Part shown: positions 38,023 through 46,616 of the stretch, one piece after another
Position numbering within the stretch: the stretch's first letter is position 1
How the letters are laid out: the number at the start of each line of letters is the position of its first letter
Assembly (NCBI RefSeq): GCF_024508335.1
Contig: NZ_CP101988.1
Location: 3,224,001-3,288,000 of the forward strand
Source of the DNA: Cellulomonas chengniuliangii
Lineage (GTDB): Bacteria; Actinomycetota; Actinomycetes; Actinomycetales; Cellulomonadaceae
DNA length: 64,000 nt
Reading direction: 5' to 3'
Made by a program: the position numbers and the translations under genes
Notes under the pieces: model-generated
Told to the model about the DNA's origin: nothing
What the model saw: only the letters and a program-made list of their open reading frames with translations
The model's database searches: none

Positions 38023-38298
38023 ATGTCCGACCCCTACCGCCTGCCTGGCGCCTCCGATGCGCCCTCCGACCCGATCCTGCGCCGCCCCGCGGCAGCCGAC
38101 CAGCCCGCAGGGGCCGAGCGTGCCCACCGCGATGGGCAGCGCGCCGTGCTGTGGGCCCTGCTGGTGCTGACCGCCGTCGCCAACTCGGTGACGTCGGCCA
38201 TGGCCGTGCCGATGGGCATCAGCCTGGCCCTGGGCGCCCTCAGCCTGGCGTGCGTCACCGCGCTGGTCGTCTCGCACGTCCGCCAGGGGCGGTCATGA
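38023..38298 (+). CDS. Small two-helix membrane protein of the ABC exporter operon
   Basis: A 91-residue protein with a 40-residue polar N-terminus and two transmembrane helices (AVLWALLVLTAVANSVTS and ISLALGALSLACVTALVV). ATG 38023 has GGGAG upstream, and a TAGCGT hexamer at 37978-37983 is a plausible -10. Its stop overlaps the ABC ATPase start (ATGA). Function unknown; it may be an accessory subunit of the exporter. Confidence 0.75.
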   Translation: MSDPYRLPGASDAPSDPILRRPAAADQPAGAERAHRDGQRAVLWALLVLTAVANSVTSAMAVPMGISLALGALSLACVTALVVSHVRQGRS

Positions 38299-39092
38299 GC
38301 GGGGTCGCGGCGGGCCGCCCCCCGGCTCCCGGCTCGCGCGCCGGGTCCACCGCCGGCTCCCTCGCCGCGGCAGCGGCGCCCGCGGTGGCGCTGTCGAACG
38401 TCAGCAAGGTCTACGCCGGCGGGGTGCGCGCCCTCGACGACGTGACCCTGACCGTCGAGCGCGGCACGTTCGTCGCCGTGATGGGCCCCTCCGGCTCCGG
38501 CAAGAGCACCCTGATGCACTGCGCGGCGGGCCTGGACACGCCGACCTCGGGGCGCGCCGCGATCGGCGGCATCGACATGGCGCCGCTGGACGAGACCGCG
38601 CGCACCGAGCTGCGGCGCACGCACGTCGGGTTCGTCTTCCAGTCCTACAACCTGGTGCCGTCCCTGACCGTGATGGACAACATCACGCTGCCCCTGCGCC
38701 TCGCGGGCGCCAAGCCCGACATGGCGTGGCTGCAGACCTTGATCGAGCGCGTCGGCCTCACCGACCGGCTCGCCCACCGGCCCGGCGAGCTGTCGGGCGG
38801 CCAGCAGCAGCGCGCGGCCATAGCGCGGGCCCTCGCCGCCCGGCCGGAGGTCGTCTTCGGCGACGAGCCGACCGGCGCCCTCGACCTGCGCACCGGGCGC
38901 GAGGTGCTCGACCTGCTGCGCGACCTGGTGGACAACCTCGGGCAGACCGTCGTCATGGTCACGCACGACCCCGCCGCCGCCGCCCGCGCCGACCGGGTGG
39001 TGGTGATGGCTGACGGGCGTGTCGTCGACACCCTCGACTCCCCCACCGCCGCCCAGCTCGCGCACACGCTGACCACCGTGGAGGTGGGCTGA
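38295..39092 (+). CDS. MacB/LolD-type ABC transporter ATPase
   Basis: A 265-residue ATP-binding subunit. An Ala/Pro-rich leader of about 30 residues precedes [22 protein letters not shown]. Walker A is GPSGSGKST, the Q loop [18 protein letters not shown], the signature [15 protein letters not shown], Walker [13 protein letters not shown] and the H loop MVTHD. The EPTGALD form is typical of the MacB/FtsE-like group that pairs with FtsX-type permeases. Followed one base later by such a permease. Probably exports a lipid, peptide or drug under control of the divergent two-component system. Confidence 0.93.
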   Translation: MSGVAAGRPPAPGSRAGSTAGSLAAAAAPAVALSNVSKVYAGGVRALDDVTLTVERGTFVAVMGPSGSGKSTLMHCAAGLDTPTSGRAAIGGIDMAPLDETARTELRRTHVGFVFQSYNLVPSLTVMDNITLPLRLAGAKPDMAWLQTLIERVGLTDRLAHRPGELSGGQQQRAAIARALAARPEVVFGDEPTGALDLRTGREVLDLLRDLVDNLGQTVVMVTHDPAAAARADRVVVMADGRVVDTLDSPTAAQLAHTLTTVEVG

Positions 39093-39093
39093 G

Positions 39094-41682
39094 ATGCTGC
39101 ACCTAGCGGTCCACATGGCCCGGCGCCGGGTCGCGGCGCTGCTGGCCGTCGCGTTCGCGGTGGTCGGCGGCACGGCCTTCATCACCGCCATCGGGGTGCT
39201 GGCCGAGTCGGGCGTGCGCTCCCACGTCGCCGTCGACCGCCTGGCCGTCGCCGAGGTGGTCGTCACCGCGAGGCAGTCGGTCGACCAGGAGGGCGACCTC
39301 GCGGTGGCCCTGCCCGAGCGCGCTCCGGTCCCCGCGGACGTGGTGGCCGAGCTGGCCGCGCTGCCCGGCGTGGTCGAGGCGGTCGGTGACGTCAGCTTCC
39401 CCGCCGCGGTGATCGGGCCCGACGGGCGGCTCGGCGAGGTGGGCGACCCCGCGACCGCCGGGCACGGGTGGTCCTCGACCGCGCTGCTCGACGGCGCGCC
39501 CGCCCAGGCTGACGCGGCCCCCGCGGTCGGAGAGGTCGCGCTCGGCGCGGGCCTGGCCGCCAGCGCGGGCGCACGGCCCGGCGACCAGGTCCAGGTCGTC
39601 GCCGCCGGCGCCACCCGCACGCACACGGTCGCCACCGTCATCCCCGACAGCGACGGCGGGGTGTACTTCGATGACACGACCGCCCTGGCGTTGGCCCGAG
39701 GGACCACGGCGGCAGGCTCCCAGCCCGCCGTCGACCTCGTCGCGCTGCGCGTCGAGCCCGGCGCCACCGAGCAGGTCGCCGACGCCGCCCGCGACCTGGT
39801 GCGCGACGCCGGCCTGGTCGTCTCGACGGGCGCCGCGCGCGGCGACGTCGAGAGCCCGCAGGCCGCCGCCGGTCGCAGCACGCTGCCCCTGATCGCGGGC
39901 TCGCTCAGCGGCGTCACGCTGCTGGTCATCGGCTTCATCGTCGCCGGGGCGCTCGCGGTCTCAATCAGCGCGCAGCGCCGCGACCTCGCGCTGCTCCGCG
40001 CCGTGGGCGCCACCCCGCGCCAGGTGCGGTCCCTCGCCGCGTGGCAGGCGACAGTCGTCTCGTGGGCCGCCATGGTCCCGGGCGTCGCGCTCGGGTACGT
40101 GGCAGCGGAGGCGTTCCGCGGGCTCATGGCCTCGATCGGGATCATCCCCGCCGGGCTTCCGCTGGTCGTCAGCCCTCTGCCTGGTCTTGCCGCCGTCCTG
40201 CTGCTCACCCTCGTGGTGCAGGTCGCCGCGCGATCCGCGTCCCGCCGCGCCTCCCGCCTGCCCGCCACGGAGGCGGTCGCCGAGTCGCGCACCGAGCCCC
40301 GCGTTCCCTCGCGGGCACGGGCGCTGACCGGCGTCGCGCTGATCGTCAGCTCCCTCGTGCTCTCGGTGGGGCCGGTGCTGTCCCGCACGGTGTTCGGGGC
40401 CGCCGGGGCCGCGATGGCCGGCATGGTCGCGGCCATCGGCCTGGCGCTGCTCGGGCCGCTCCTGGTGGGCGGGATCAGCCGCTGGATCGCCCGTCGGCTG
40501 CCCGCGCGGACCGCCGCGCACACCTGGCTCGCGGTCGCGAACAGCCACGGGTACGCGCTCCGGGTGGGCGCCGCGGTGAGCACCCTGGCCCTCGTGGTCG
40601 TCTTCACCCTGACCTACGCGTTCACCCAGACCACCACCCTCGCCGCCGCGGAGGGCGACCTGCGCGCAGCGACCACCGCGCAGGCGACGCTCAGCGCACC
40701 GGCCCTGGGCGGCCTGCCCGAGGACGTGGTCGCCGAGGTCCGCGACCTCCCGGGTGTCGAGGCCGCCGCCCCGTTCGGCGCCACCACCGTGCTGACCAGG
40801 ACGACCTTCGTCGGCGAGACCACCCTCGAGAGCACGTCGGCGGCGGTCCTCACCCCCGACGCCGCGGGCGTGCTCGACCTCGACGTCCGCGACGGGGACC
40901 TCGCCGACCTCACCGGCAGCACCGTGGCGGTCGACGCGGGGACAGCGCGATCGCACCCGGTCGGGAGCACCCTGGACCTGGTCCTCGGGGACGGGACGCC
41001 GGTCCAGGCCCAGGTGGTCGCGGTGCACGGACGCGACCTCGCCTTCGGGCCCCTCGTGCTGGCCGCCGATCTGGCCGCCGGGCACGCCTTCGGCCTGGCG
41101 CAGAGCGTCCTGGTGCGCACCGACGGCTCCGCGCAGGCGTCCGAGGCGCTGGCGGAGTTCGCCGCAGGGCGCCCCGGCCTGCTGCTCGACGACACCAGCG
41201 CCGTCACGAACGGCGCGGAGCCCGCGGGTGGGGCCGCGACGGATAGGGAGGCCGCAGGCCCGGCCTCCGGGCTCGGCAGCGTGCCGCCGGAGCTGTGGAT
41301 CAACATCGTGGTCCTGGGCGTGCTGCTGGGCTACCTGCTGCTCGGCGTCACGAACAAGCTCGTGGCCAGCACCCTCGAGCGCCGCACCGAGATCGCGACC
41401 CTGCAGCTCGCGGGCGCGACGCCTCGGCAGGTGCGGGCGATGATGCGCCGGGAGGCCGCGCTCGCGAGCGGCGTGGCGCTGGTGACCGGCGGCCTGCTGT
41501 CCGTGGTCCCCCTGGCGATGCTGGGCATCGGGTTCCTCGACCGTCCGCTGCCCGCGGGCCCGTGGTGGCTCGCGCCCGGGGTGGCGGTGCTGGTCGTGGT
41601 GATCGCCTTCGCCGCGATCGAGCTGCCCACCCGGCGGGCGTTGCGCACACCGCCGGCGCAGGCGCTCTCGGGGGCCGCGTAG
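39094..41682 (+). CDS. FtsX-like ABC transporter permease (two FtsX domains)
   Basis: An 862-residue permease partnered with the ATPase 1 bp upstream. The N-terminal helix (AALLAVAFAVVGGTAFITAIG) is followed by an extracytoplasmic domain. The first FtsX core comes next (about 265-390, with ISAQRRDLALLRAVGATPRQVR), then a second large extracytoplasmic domain and a C-terminal FtsX core (LERRTEIATLQLAGATPRQVRAMMRREAALASG). The duplicated FtsX arrangement is the actinobacterial form seen beside two-component systems. Complete, no oddities. Confidence 0.92.
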   Translation: MLHLAVHMARRRVAALLAVAFAVVGGTAFITAIGVLAESGVRSHVAVDRLAVAEVVVTARQSVDQEGDLAVALPERAPVPADVVAELAALPGVVEAVGDVSFPAAVIGPDGRLGEVGDPATAGHGWSSTALLDGAPAQADAAPAVGEVALGAGLAASAGARPGDQVQVVAAGATRTHTVATVIPDSDGGVYFDDTTALALARGTTAAGSQPAVDLVALRVEPGATEQVADAARDLVRDAGLVVSTGAARGDVESPQAAAGRSTLPLIAGSLSGVTLLVIGFIVAGALAVSISAQRRDLALLRAVGATPRQVRSLAAWQATVVSWAAMVPGVALGYVAAEAFRGLMASIGIIPAGLPLVVSPLPGLAAVLLLTLVVQVAARSASRRASRLPATEAVAESRTEPRVPSRARALTGVALIVSSLVLSVGPVLSRTVFGAAGAAMAGMVAAIGLALLGPLLVGGISRWIARRLPARTAAHTWLAVANSHGYALRVGAAVSTLALVVVFTLTYAFTQTTTLAAAEGDLRAATTAQATLSAPALGGLPEDVVAEVRDLPGVEAAAPFGATTVLTRTTFVGETTLESTSAAVLTPDAAGVLDLDVRDGDLADLTGSTVAVDAGTARSHPVGSTLDLVLGDGTPVQAQVVAVHGRDLAFGPLVLAADLAAGHAFGLAQSVLVRTDGSAQASEALAEFAAGRPGLLLDDTSAVTNGAEPAGGAATDREAAGPASGLGSVPPELWINIVVLGVLLGYLLLGVTNKLVASTLERRTEIATLQLAGATPRQVRAMMRREAALASGVALVTGGLLSVVPLAMLGIGFLDRPLPAGPWWLAPGVAVLVVVIAFAAIELPTRRALRTPPAQALSGAA

Positions 41683-41747
41683 CCGACGCGGTGACGGAGC
41701 GGCGCCGCGGTCTCACCGTGGCGCCGCTCCCACCTGGGGCTCCTCGT

Positions 41748-41761
41748 CGAAAACGTTGTCG
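41748..41761 (+). promoter_or_regulatory. LacI-family-like operator upstream of the xylanase
   Basis: CGAAAACGTTGTCG is a near-perfect 14-bp palindrome around a central ACGT, the shape bound by LacI-family sugar repressors. It lies 64 bp before the GTG start, and TAGGGT at about 41779 may be the -10. A xylo-oligosaccharide-responsive repressor is expected. Confidence 0.5.
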
Positions 41762-41825
41762 AAACCTTCTGCCGGTCCCTAGGGTGTGCCCCACACGACT
41801 CAAAGCACTCGCAAAGGGGCGAACC

Positions 41826-44800
41826 GTGCATCGACTCGGCAGAACAAGAACACGCGTACTGGGACCTGTACTCCTCGCCGCTATCCTCGGGCTCGGCCCT
41901 GTGCCGGCGATGGCGGCGGAGGGCGACACCGAAGCTGTCCCGGGAGGCGCCGTGAATCCGACGACGACCCAGGTCACGACCGCACGGGGAACCGGGGCGG
42001 TGGCAGCCCTCACTTTCGACGACGGGCCCAACCCCGGGGAGACCGACGCGGTCCTCGACCTCTTGGCGGAGCACGGCGTCCCCGCCGTGTTCTGCGTGAT
42101 CGGCCAGAACATCCAGGGCACGCGCGGCGCGGAGCTGCTGCGGCGCATCGTGGACGAGGGCCACACGCTGTGCAACCACACCACCAGCTACGCCGACATG
42201 GGCGCGTGGACCCCCGAGCAGGTCGAGGCCGACCTCACCGAGAACCTCGCCATCATCCGCGAGGCGCTCGGCGACCCGGACGCGCCGGTGCCGTACTTCC
42301 GGGCGCCCAACGGCAGTTGGGGCCAGACTGCCGAGGTCGCCGCGCGGCTCGGCATGCAGCCGCTCGGCCTGGGCAACACGATCGCCGACTGGGAGACGCA
42401 GGACGTCCCCACCCTCACCGCCAACCTCCGGGCCGCGATGCAGCCCGGCGCGGTGGTGCTGGCGCACGACGGCGGCGGTGACCGCACCGGCACCGTCGAG
42501 GCGGTCCGGACCGTCCTCGCGGAGCAGATCGCCGCGGGCTGGACGTTCACCCTCCCCGCGGAGCGCGGACCCGAGGGCGGCGGCGGAACCGGGACCACGA
42601 TCCTCTCGAGCGACTTCGAGGACGGCCTGGCGCCGTGGACGGCACGCGGCGACGGAACGTCTCCCGCCGTGTCGCTCACCGACCAGGCAGCCCACAGCGG
42701 CACGCAGGCCGCCCTCGTCGACTCGCGGGGCGACACGTGGCACGGGCTCGGCACGGACGTCTCCGAGCTGTTCGACACCGGCGTGACCTACCACGTCTCC
42801 GCCTGGGTGACCCTCGCCGAAGGCGCCTCGCCCGACCCGGCCGAGCTGCGCGTCAGCGTGCAGCGCGACGTCGAGGGCACGTCCAGCTACGACACCGTCG
42901 GCTCCGCCACGGGAGTCACCGCCGGCGCATGGACGCAGATCTCGGCGGACTACACCATGGCGGCCGCCGACTCCGCGCTGCTGTACGTCGAGTCCGCCTC
43001 CGGGACGTCCTCGTTCCTGGTGGACGACGTCGTGATCACCCGCGACGCGGCGCCGCCCGTGCAGACGGACATCCCGTCCCTCCAGGACGAGCTGCCGTGG
43101 CCCATCGGCGTCGCGATCGACGAGCGCGAGACCGTCGGCCAGAGCGCGATCCTCGTCGACAAGCACTTCGACCAGATCACCGCCGAGAACGCGATGAAGC
43201 CCGAGTCCATCCAGCCGACCGAGGGCGAGTTCACCTTCGCCGAGGCCGACCGCCTGGTGGACGCCGCGCTCGCCAACGGCCAGCGCGTCTACGGCCACAC
43301 CCTGGTGTGGCACAGCCAGACCCCCGACTGGTTCTTCCTCGACGAGGCCGGCCAGCCGCTCACCAGCTCCGCCGCTCACCAGACGGTGCTGCGGGAGCGC
43401 ATGAAGACCCACATCGACACCGTCGCGGGCCACTACCGGGAGAAGTACGGCGAGTACGGGACCCCCGGGAACCCGATCGTCGCGTTCGACGTGGTCAACG
43501 AGGCCATCGCCGAGTCCGAGGGCGACGGGCTGCGCCGCAGCCGCTGGTTCGAGGTGCTCGGCGAGCAGTACCTCGACCTGGCGTTCGAGTACGCCAGCGA
43601 CGCGTTCAACCGCGGCGTCACCGAGAACCCGCCCGTCACCCTGTTCCTCAACGACTACAACACCGAGCTGCCCGCCAAGCGCGCGGCGATGATCGCCGTG
43701 GCGCAGCGGCTGCTCGACCGCGGGGCGCCGATCGCCGGCCTGGGCCACCAGTTCCACGTGAGCCTGGTCCAGCCCGTCGCCCAGCTCCGCGCCAGCATCG
43801 ACGCCTTCGCCGAGCTGGGCCTGGTGCAGGCCGTCACCGAGCTCGACGTGCAGATCGACGGCACGGTCACGCAGGAGCGGCTCGTGCAGCAGGGCTACTA
43901 CTACGCCGACGTCTTCGACATGCTGCGGGACTACCCGGACCTGTTCGCGGTGACGGTGTGGGGCCCGTACGACAGCCGCAGCTGGCGGACCGGCGCGCCC
44001 CTGCTGTTCGACGACCAGCTGCAGGCCAAGCCGGCGTACTGGGGCATCGTCGACCGCGGCGAGCTGCCGGCCCTGACCCGGCAGGCGAACGTGCACGCCG
44101 GTGACGTGGCCATCGACGGCGACGCGATCGACGCGCGCGAGTGGGACCTGCTCCCGCTCATCGAGATCGGCTCGGACGGCGCGGGCTCCACCGGGTTCCA
44201 GCTCCGCTGGGCCGAGGACCACCTGACCGCTCTCGTCGAGGTGGCCGACGCCACGGACGACGGGGCGGACGACGTCGTGCGCCTGTTCGTCGGCGACACC
44301 GCAGTGGCCGTCTCCCGCGATGGAGCGGTCAGCGGCGCGGGAGCCGACGCCGTGGTCAGCAGCACGGCCACGGGGTACACCGCCGTGGTCCGACTGCCCG
44401 CGACCGACCTCGCCGCGGGCTCGACGGTCAGGTTCGACCTGCGCGTCACCGATGGCGCCACCGGCGGCCGGCTCTCCTGGAACGACCTGTCGCACGGCCA
44501 GGAGGACGGCCTGCGACGCGGCGTCGTGACTCTCGTGGAACCGGTCGGCCTGATCGAGGCGCCGCACGCCGCGGTCGCGCCCGTGATCGACGGGGTGGTG
44601 GACGACGTGTGGGCGTCCGCCGCGACCGTCCGCACGGGCACCGTGGTCGAGGGCGAGCTGGGCGCCACCGCCGACGTGTCCCTGCTGTGGCGCGACCAGA
44701 CGCTCTACGCGCTGTTCCGGGTCACTGACGACGAGCTCGACGCCGGCAGCAGCAACGCCTGGGAGCAGGACTCGGTCGAGGTGTTCCTCGACCCGGCCAA

Positions 44801-45596
44801 CGCCAAGGCCGGCGCCTTCCAGCCTGCCGACGGCCAGTACCGGATCAGCTACGCCAACGCCGTCTCGGTGAGCGGCGACCTGGACGTGATCGGCGACAAC
44901 CTCACCAGCGCGACCGCCACCACGGACACCGGCTACCTGGTCGAGGCCGCGCTCCTGCTCGAGGAGCCGGTCGAGCCCGGCGGGTTCGTGGGCGTCGACT
45001 TCCAGGTGAACGACGCCGCGGCGGGCGTCCGCACCGGTGTGGTGACGTGGTCCGACCCGACCGGCCGCTCCTACCAGGACACCTCGCGGTGGGGCGTGGC
45101 CCAGCTGCTGGCGCCGGTGGTCGAGCCGGAGGAGCCGAAGCCCGCGGTCACGCTCGACCGCCGGGTGGTGCGGGCGGGCGAGAAGGTGACCGCACGCCTC
45201 ACCGGGTTCACGCCCGGCAGCACGGTCACCGTCACGCTGCAGTCCGCCAAGGGCGGCAAGCACGCGCCCAAGGCCGAGCGGCTCGGCCAGGTGAGGGTGG
45301 GTGCGGACGGCTCCGCGGTCGCGTCGCTCACCGTGCCGGCGCGCACCACGGCCGGCCCGTACACCCTGACGGCCGCCTCGGGCGACCTCCGGGCGCAGGA
45401 GCAGCTCACCGTGACGCCCGCCAAGGGCCCGGGGCACGGTCCCGGGCCGGGCAAGGGCCCCGGCAAGGGGCATGGCCACGACCACGGCCCGGGCAAGGGC
45501 CACGACCACGGCCCAGGGAAGGGCCACGACCAGGGGCCCGGGAAGGGCAAGGGGAACGGTCACGGCCCGGGGCACGGCAAGCCCGTCGCCCGCTGA
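41826..45596 (+). CDS. Multimodular secreted xylan-degrading enzyme: CE4 + CBM22/CBM4_9-like + GH10 + two CBM9-like + Ig-like + Gly/His/Lys tail
   Basis: A 1256-residue secreted protein from the GTG at 41826 (AAGGGGC upstream). Signal peptide about 1-32 (VLLAAILGLGPVPAMAAEG). CE4 polysaccharide deacetylase about 55-250: LTFDDGPN, CNHTTSYADM and FRAPNGSWG carry the metal and base residues. CBM4_9/CBM22-like module about 260-410. GH10 xylanase about 415-750: acid/base Glu at about 559 in VVNEAI, nucleophile Glu at about 672 in TELDVQ, plus VWHSQTPDW. Two CBM9-like modules about 755-1105, then an Ig-like domain and a 55-residue Gly/His/Lys/Pro tail. It couples deacetylation of xylan with backbone cleavage. 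Confidence 0.93.
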   Translation: MHRLGRTRTRVLGPVLLAAILGLGPVPAMAAEGDTEAVPGGAVNPTTTQVTTARGTGAVAALTFDDGPNPGETDAVLDLLAEHGVPAVFCVIGQNIQGTRGAELLRRIVDEGHTLCNHTTSYADMGAWTPEQVEADLTENLAIIREALGDPDAPVPYFRAPNGSWGQTAEVAARLGMQPLGLGNTIADWETQDVPTLTANLRAAMQPGAVVLAHDGGGDRTGTVEAVRTVLAEQIAAGWTFTLPAERGPEGGGGTGTTILSSDFEDGLAPWTARGDGTSPAVSLTDQAAHSGTQAALVDSRGDTWHGLGTDVSELFDTGVTYHVSAWVTLAEGASPDPAELRVSVQRDVEGTSSYDTVGSATGVTAGAWTQISADYTMAAADSALLYVESASGTSSFLVDDVVITRDAAPPVQTDIPSLQDELPWPIGVAIDERETVGQSAILVDKHFDQITAENAMKPESIQPTEGEFTFAEADRLVDAALANGQRVYGHTLVWHSQTPDWFFLDEAGQPLTSSAAHQTVLRERMKTHIDTVAGHYREKYGEYGTPGNPIVAFDVVNEAIAESEGDGLRRSRWFEVLGEQYLDLAFEYASDAFNRGVTENPPVTLFLNDYNTELPAKRAAMIAVAQRLLDRGAPIAGLGHQFHVSLVQPVAQLRASIDAFAELGLVQAVTELDVQIDGTVTQERLVQQGYYYADVFDMLRDYPDLFAVTVWGPYDSRSWRTGAPLLFDDQLQAKPAYWGIVDRGELPALTRQANVHAGDVAIDGDAIDAREWDLLPLIEIGSDGAGSTGFQLRWAEDHLTALVEVADATDDGADDVVRLFVGDTAVAVSRDGAVSGAGADAVVSSTATGYTAVVRLPATDLAAGSTVRFDLRVTDGATGGRLSWNDLSHGQEDGLRRGVVTLVEPVGLIEAPHAAVAPVIDGVVDDVWASAATVRTGTVVEGELGATADVSLLWRDQTLYALFRVTDDELDAGSSNAWEQDSVEVFLDPANAKAGAFQPADGQYRISYANAVSVSGDLDVIGDNLTSATATTDTGYLVEAALLLEEPVEPGGFVGVDFQVNDAAAGVRTGVVTWSDPTGRSYQDTSRWGVAQLLAPVVEPEEPKPAVTLDRRVVRAGEKVTARLTGFTPGSTVTVTLQSAKGGKHAPKAERLGQVRVGADGSAVASLTVPARTTAGPYTLTAASGDLRAQEQLTVTPAKGPGHGPGPGKGPGKGHGHDHGPGKGHDHGPGKGHDQGPGKGKGNGHGPGHGKPVAR
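45424..45593 (+). repeat. Low-complexity repeats encoding the GHGPGKG-type tail
   Basis: Imperfect repeats built on GGCAAGGGCCACGACCAC-like units encode GKGHDHGPGKGHDHGPGKGHDQ and similar. They lie at the extreme 3' end of the xylanase gene. Slippage-prone, and likely to vary in copy number among strains. Confidence 0.75.
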
Positions 45597-45628
45597 CCCG
45601 GCTCCGTTGAGCTGATCCCCCACAGACC

Positions 45629-45666
45629 CGCCCGGCGCCGGGAGGCACGCCCCCCGGCGCCGGGCG
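45629..45666. terminator. Terminator between xylanase and reductase genes
   Basis: CGCCCGGCGCCGGG - 10 nt - CCCGGCGCCGGGCG is a perfect 14-bp GC stem between convergent genes. Confidence 0.8.
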
Positions 45667-45712
45667 GCTGTGCGTCCGCTCCGCGCGCGGCCCGGTCGGC
45701 CGTGGCGCCCGG

Positions 45713-46333
45713 TCAGGCGCCCTCGGCGCCCGGCACCTTGTCGGTGACGTCGTCGTACGTCTGCGCGCCCGGGATCTCGCCGGGCGTGTAGACGAGCCGC
45801 ACCACGCCGGTCGGGAACACGTCCGACCGCAGCAGCCGCAGCGGGTACACCTCGTCGCCCTCGTCGAAGAGGCGCTCGCCGCGCCGGGCGGCGACGGGGT
45901 GCACGAGCAGGCGCAGCTCGTCGAGCAGGCCGGCGGCGAGCAGCTGGCGCACCACGGAGATGGACCCGGGGACCACGATCTTCTCGATGCCCGGCTCGGC
46001 CGACAGCGCCGTCACGGCCTCGACCAGGTCGCCCTGGAGGGCTTCGACGTTCCGCCACCCGAGGTCCTGGTCCCCGCGGGTCGCCACGACCTTGCGGGTG
46101 TCGCCCAGCTGGGCCGCGAACGTCGCGTCCTCGCCGCCCGCGGCCTCGCGGTCCGGCCACGCGCCCGCGAAGCTGTCGTACGTCACGCGCCCCAGCAGCA
46201 GGGCGTCGGCGTCCTCGTAGTCCTCGTCCACCGCGGCGCCCATGTTCTCGTCGAAGTACGGGAAGTGCCACGCGGGGTCGATCTCGACCACGCCGTCGAG
46301 CGAGCTGAACAAGGTGGAGACGATCGTCGCCAT
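45713..46333 (-). CDS. RibD C-terminal/dihydrofolate reductase-fold protein
   Basis: A 206-residue protein of the DHFR/RibD_C superfamily. TLFSSLDGVVEIDPAWHFPYF forms the first strand and loop, ADALLLGRVTYDSFAGAWPD the family motif, KVVATRGDQDLGW the next strand, and IVVPGSISVVRQLLAAGLLDELRLLVHPV the NADPH-side strand. Stand-alone members are NADPH-dependent reductases of unknown substrate. They are neither true folate reductases nor riboflavin enzymes. Complete and single-gene. Confidence 0.88.
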   Translation of the reverse strand: MATIVSTLFSSLDGVVEIDPAWHFPYFDENMGAAVDEDYEDADALLLGRVTYDSFAGAWPDREAAGGEDATFAAQLGDTRKVVATRGDQDLGWRNVEALQGDLVEAVTALSAEPGIEKIVVPGSISVVRQLLAAGLLDELRLLVHPVAARRGERLFDEGDEVYPLRLLRSDVFPTGVVRLVYTPGEIPGAQTYDDVTDKVPGAEGA

Positions 46334-46616
46334 CGGAACCTCCAGGGCTCGTGCGGCCGCGCGTCACGGCCTCTCCACGATCAGACCTCCTCCGGGCCGC
46401 CAAGTCATCGGGTCGTGGCGATCCGGGCGAGGGGGCGACGGGCGAGGGGCGGCGACGAGCGGTATTGCCGAGCATTGGCAAGCCAGCGCCCGGTGGCAGA
46501 CATCACGCCGGGGAACGCGCCAGAAGGGTGTCATGATGAATCGCTCGTGTGCGTCAGATGGCGCCGAGCAGCGAGGTGCGAGACCCCGCGATCCCCCACA
46601 CGGAAGCTTGAGAACA

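Noticed and set aside
45424-45593. Repeat array that could be mistaken for CRISPR or tandem repeats of mobile origin
   Set aside because: The repeats are in frame, imperfect, and encode a low-complexity protein tail. There are no spacers or cas genes.
41331-46481. A 1716-codon open frame antisense to the xylanase
   Set aside because: It runs opposite well-supported coding DNA, is Val/Arg/Gly/Asp-rich with no domains, and arises because G+C-rich third positions remove stops on the other strand.
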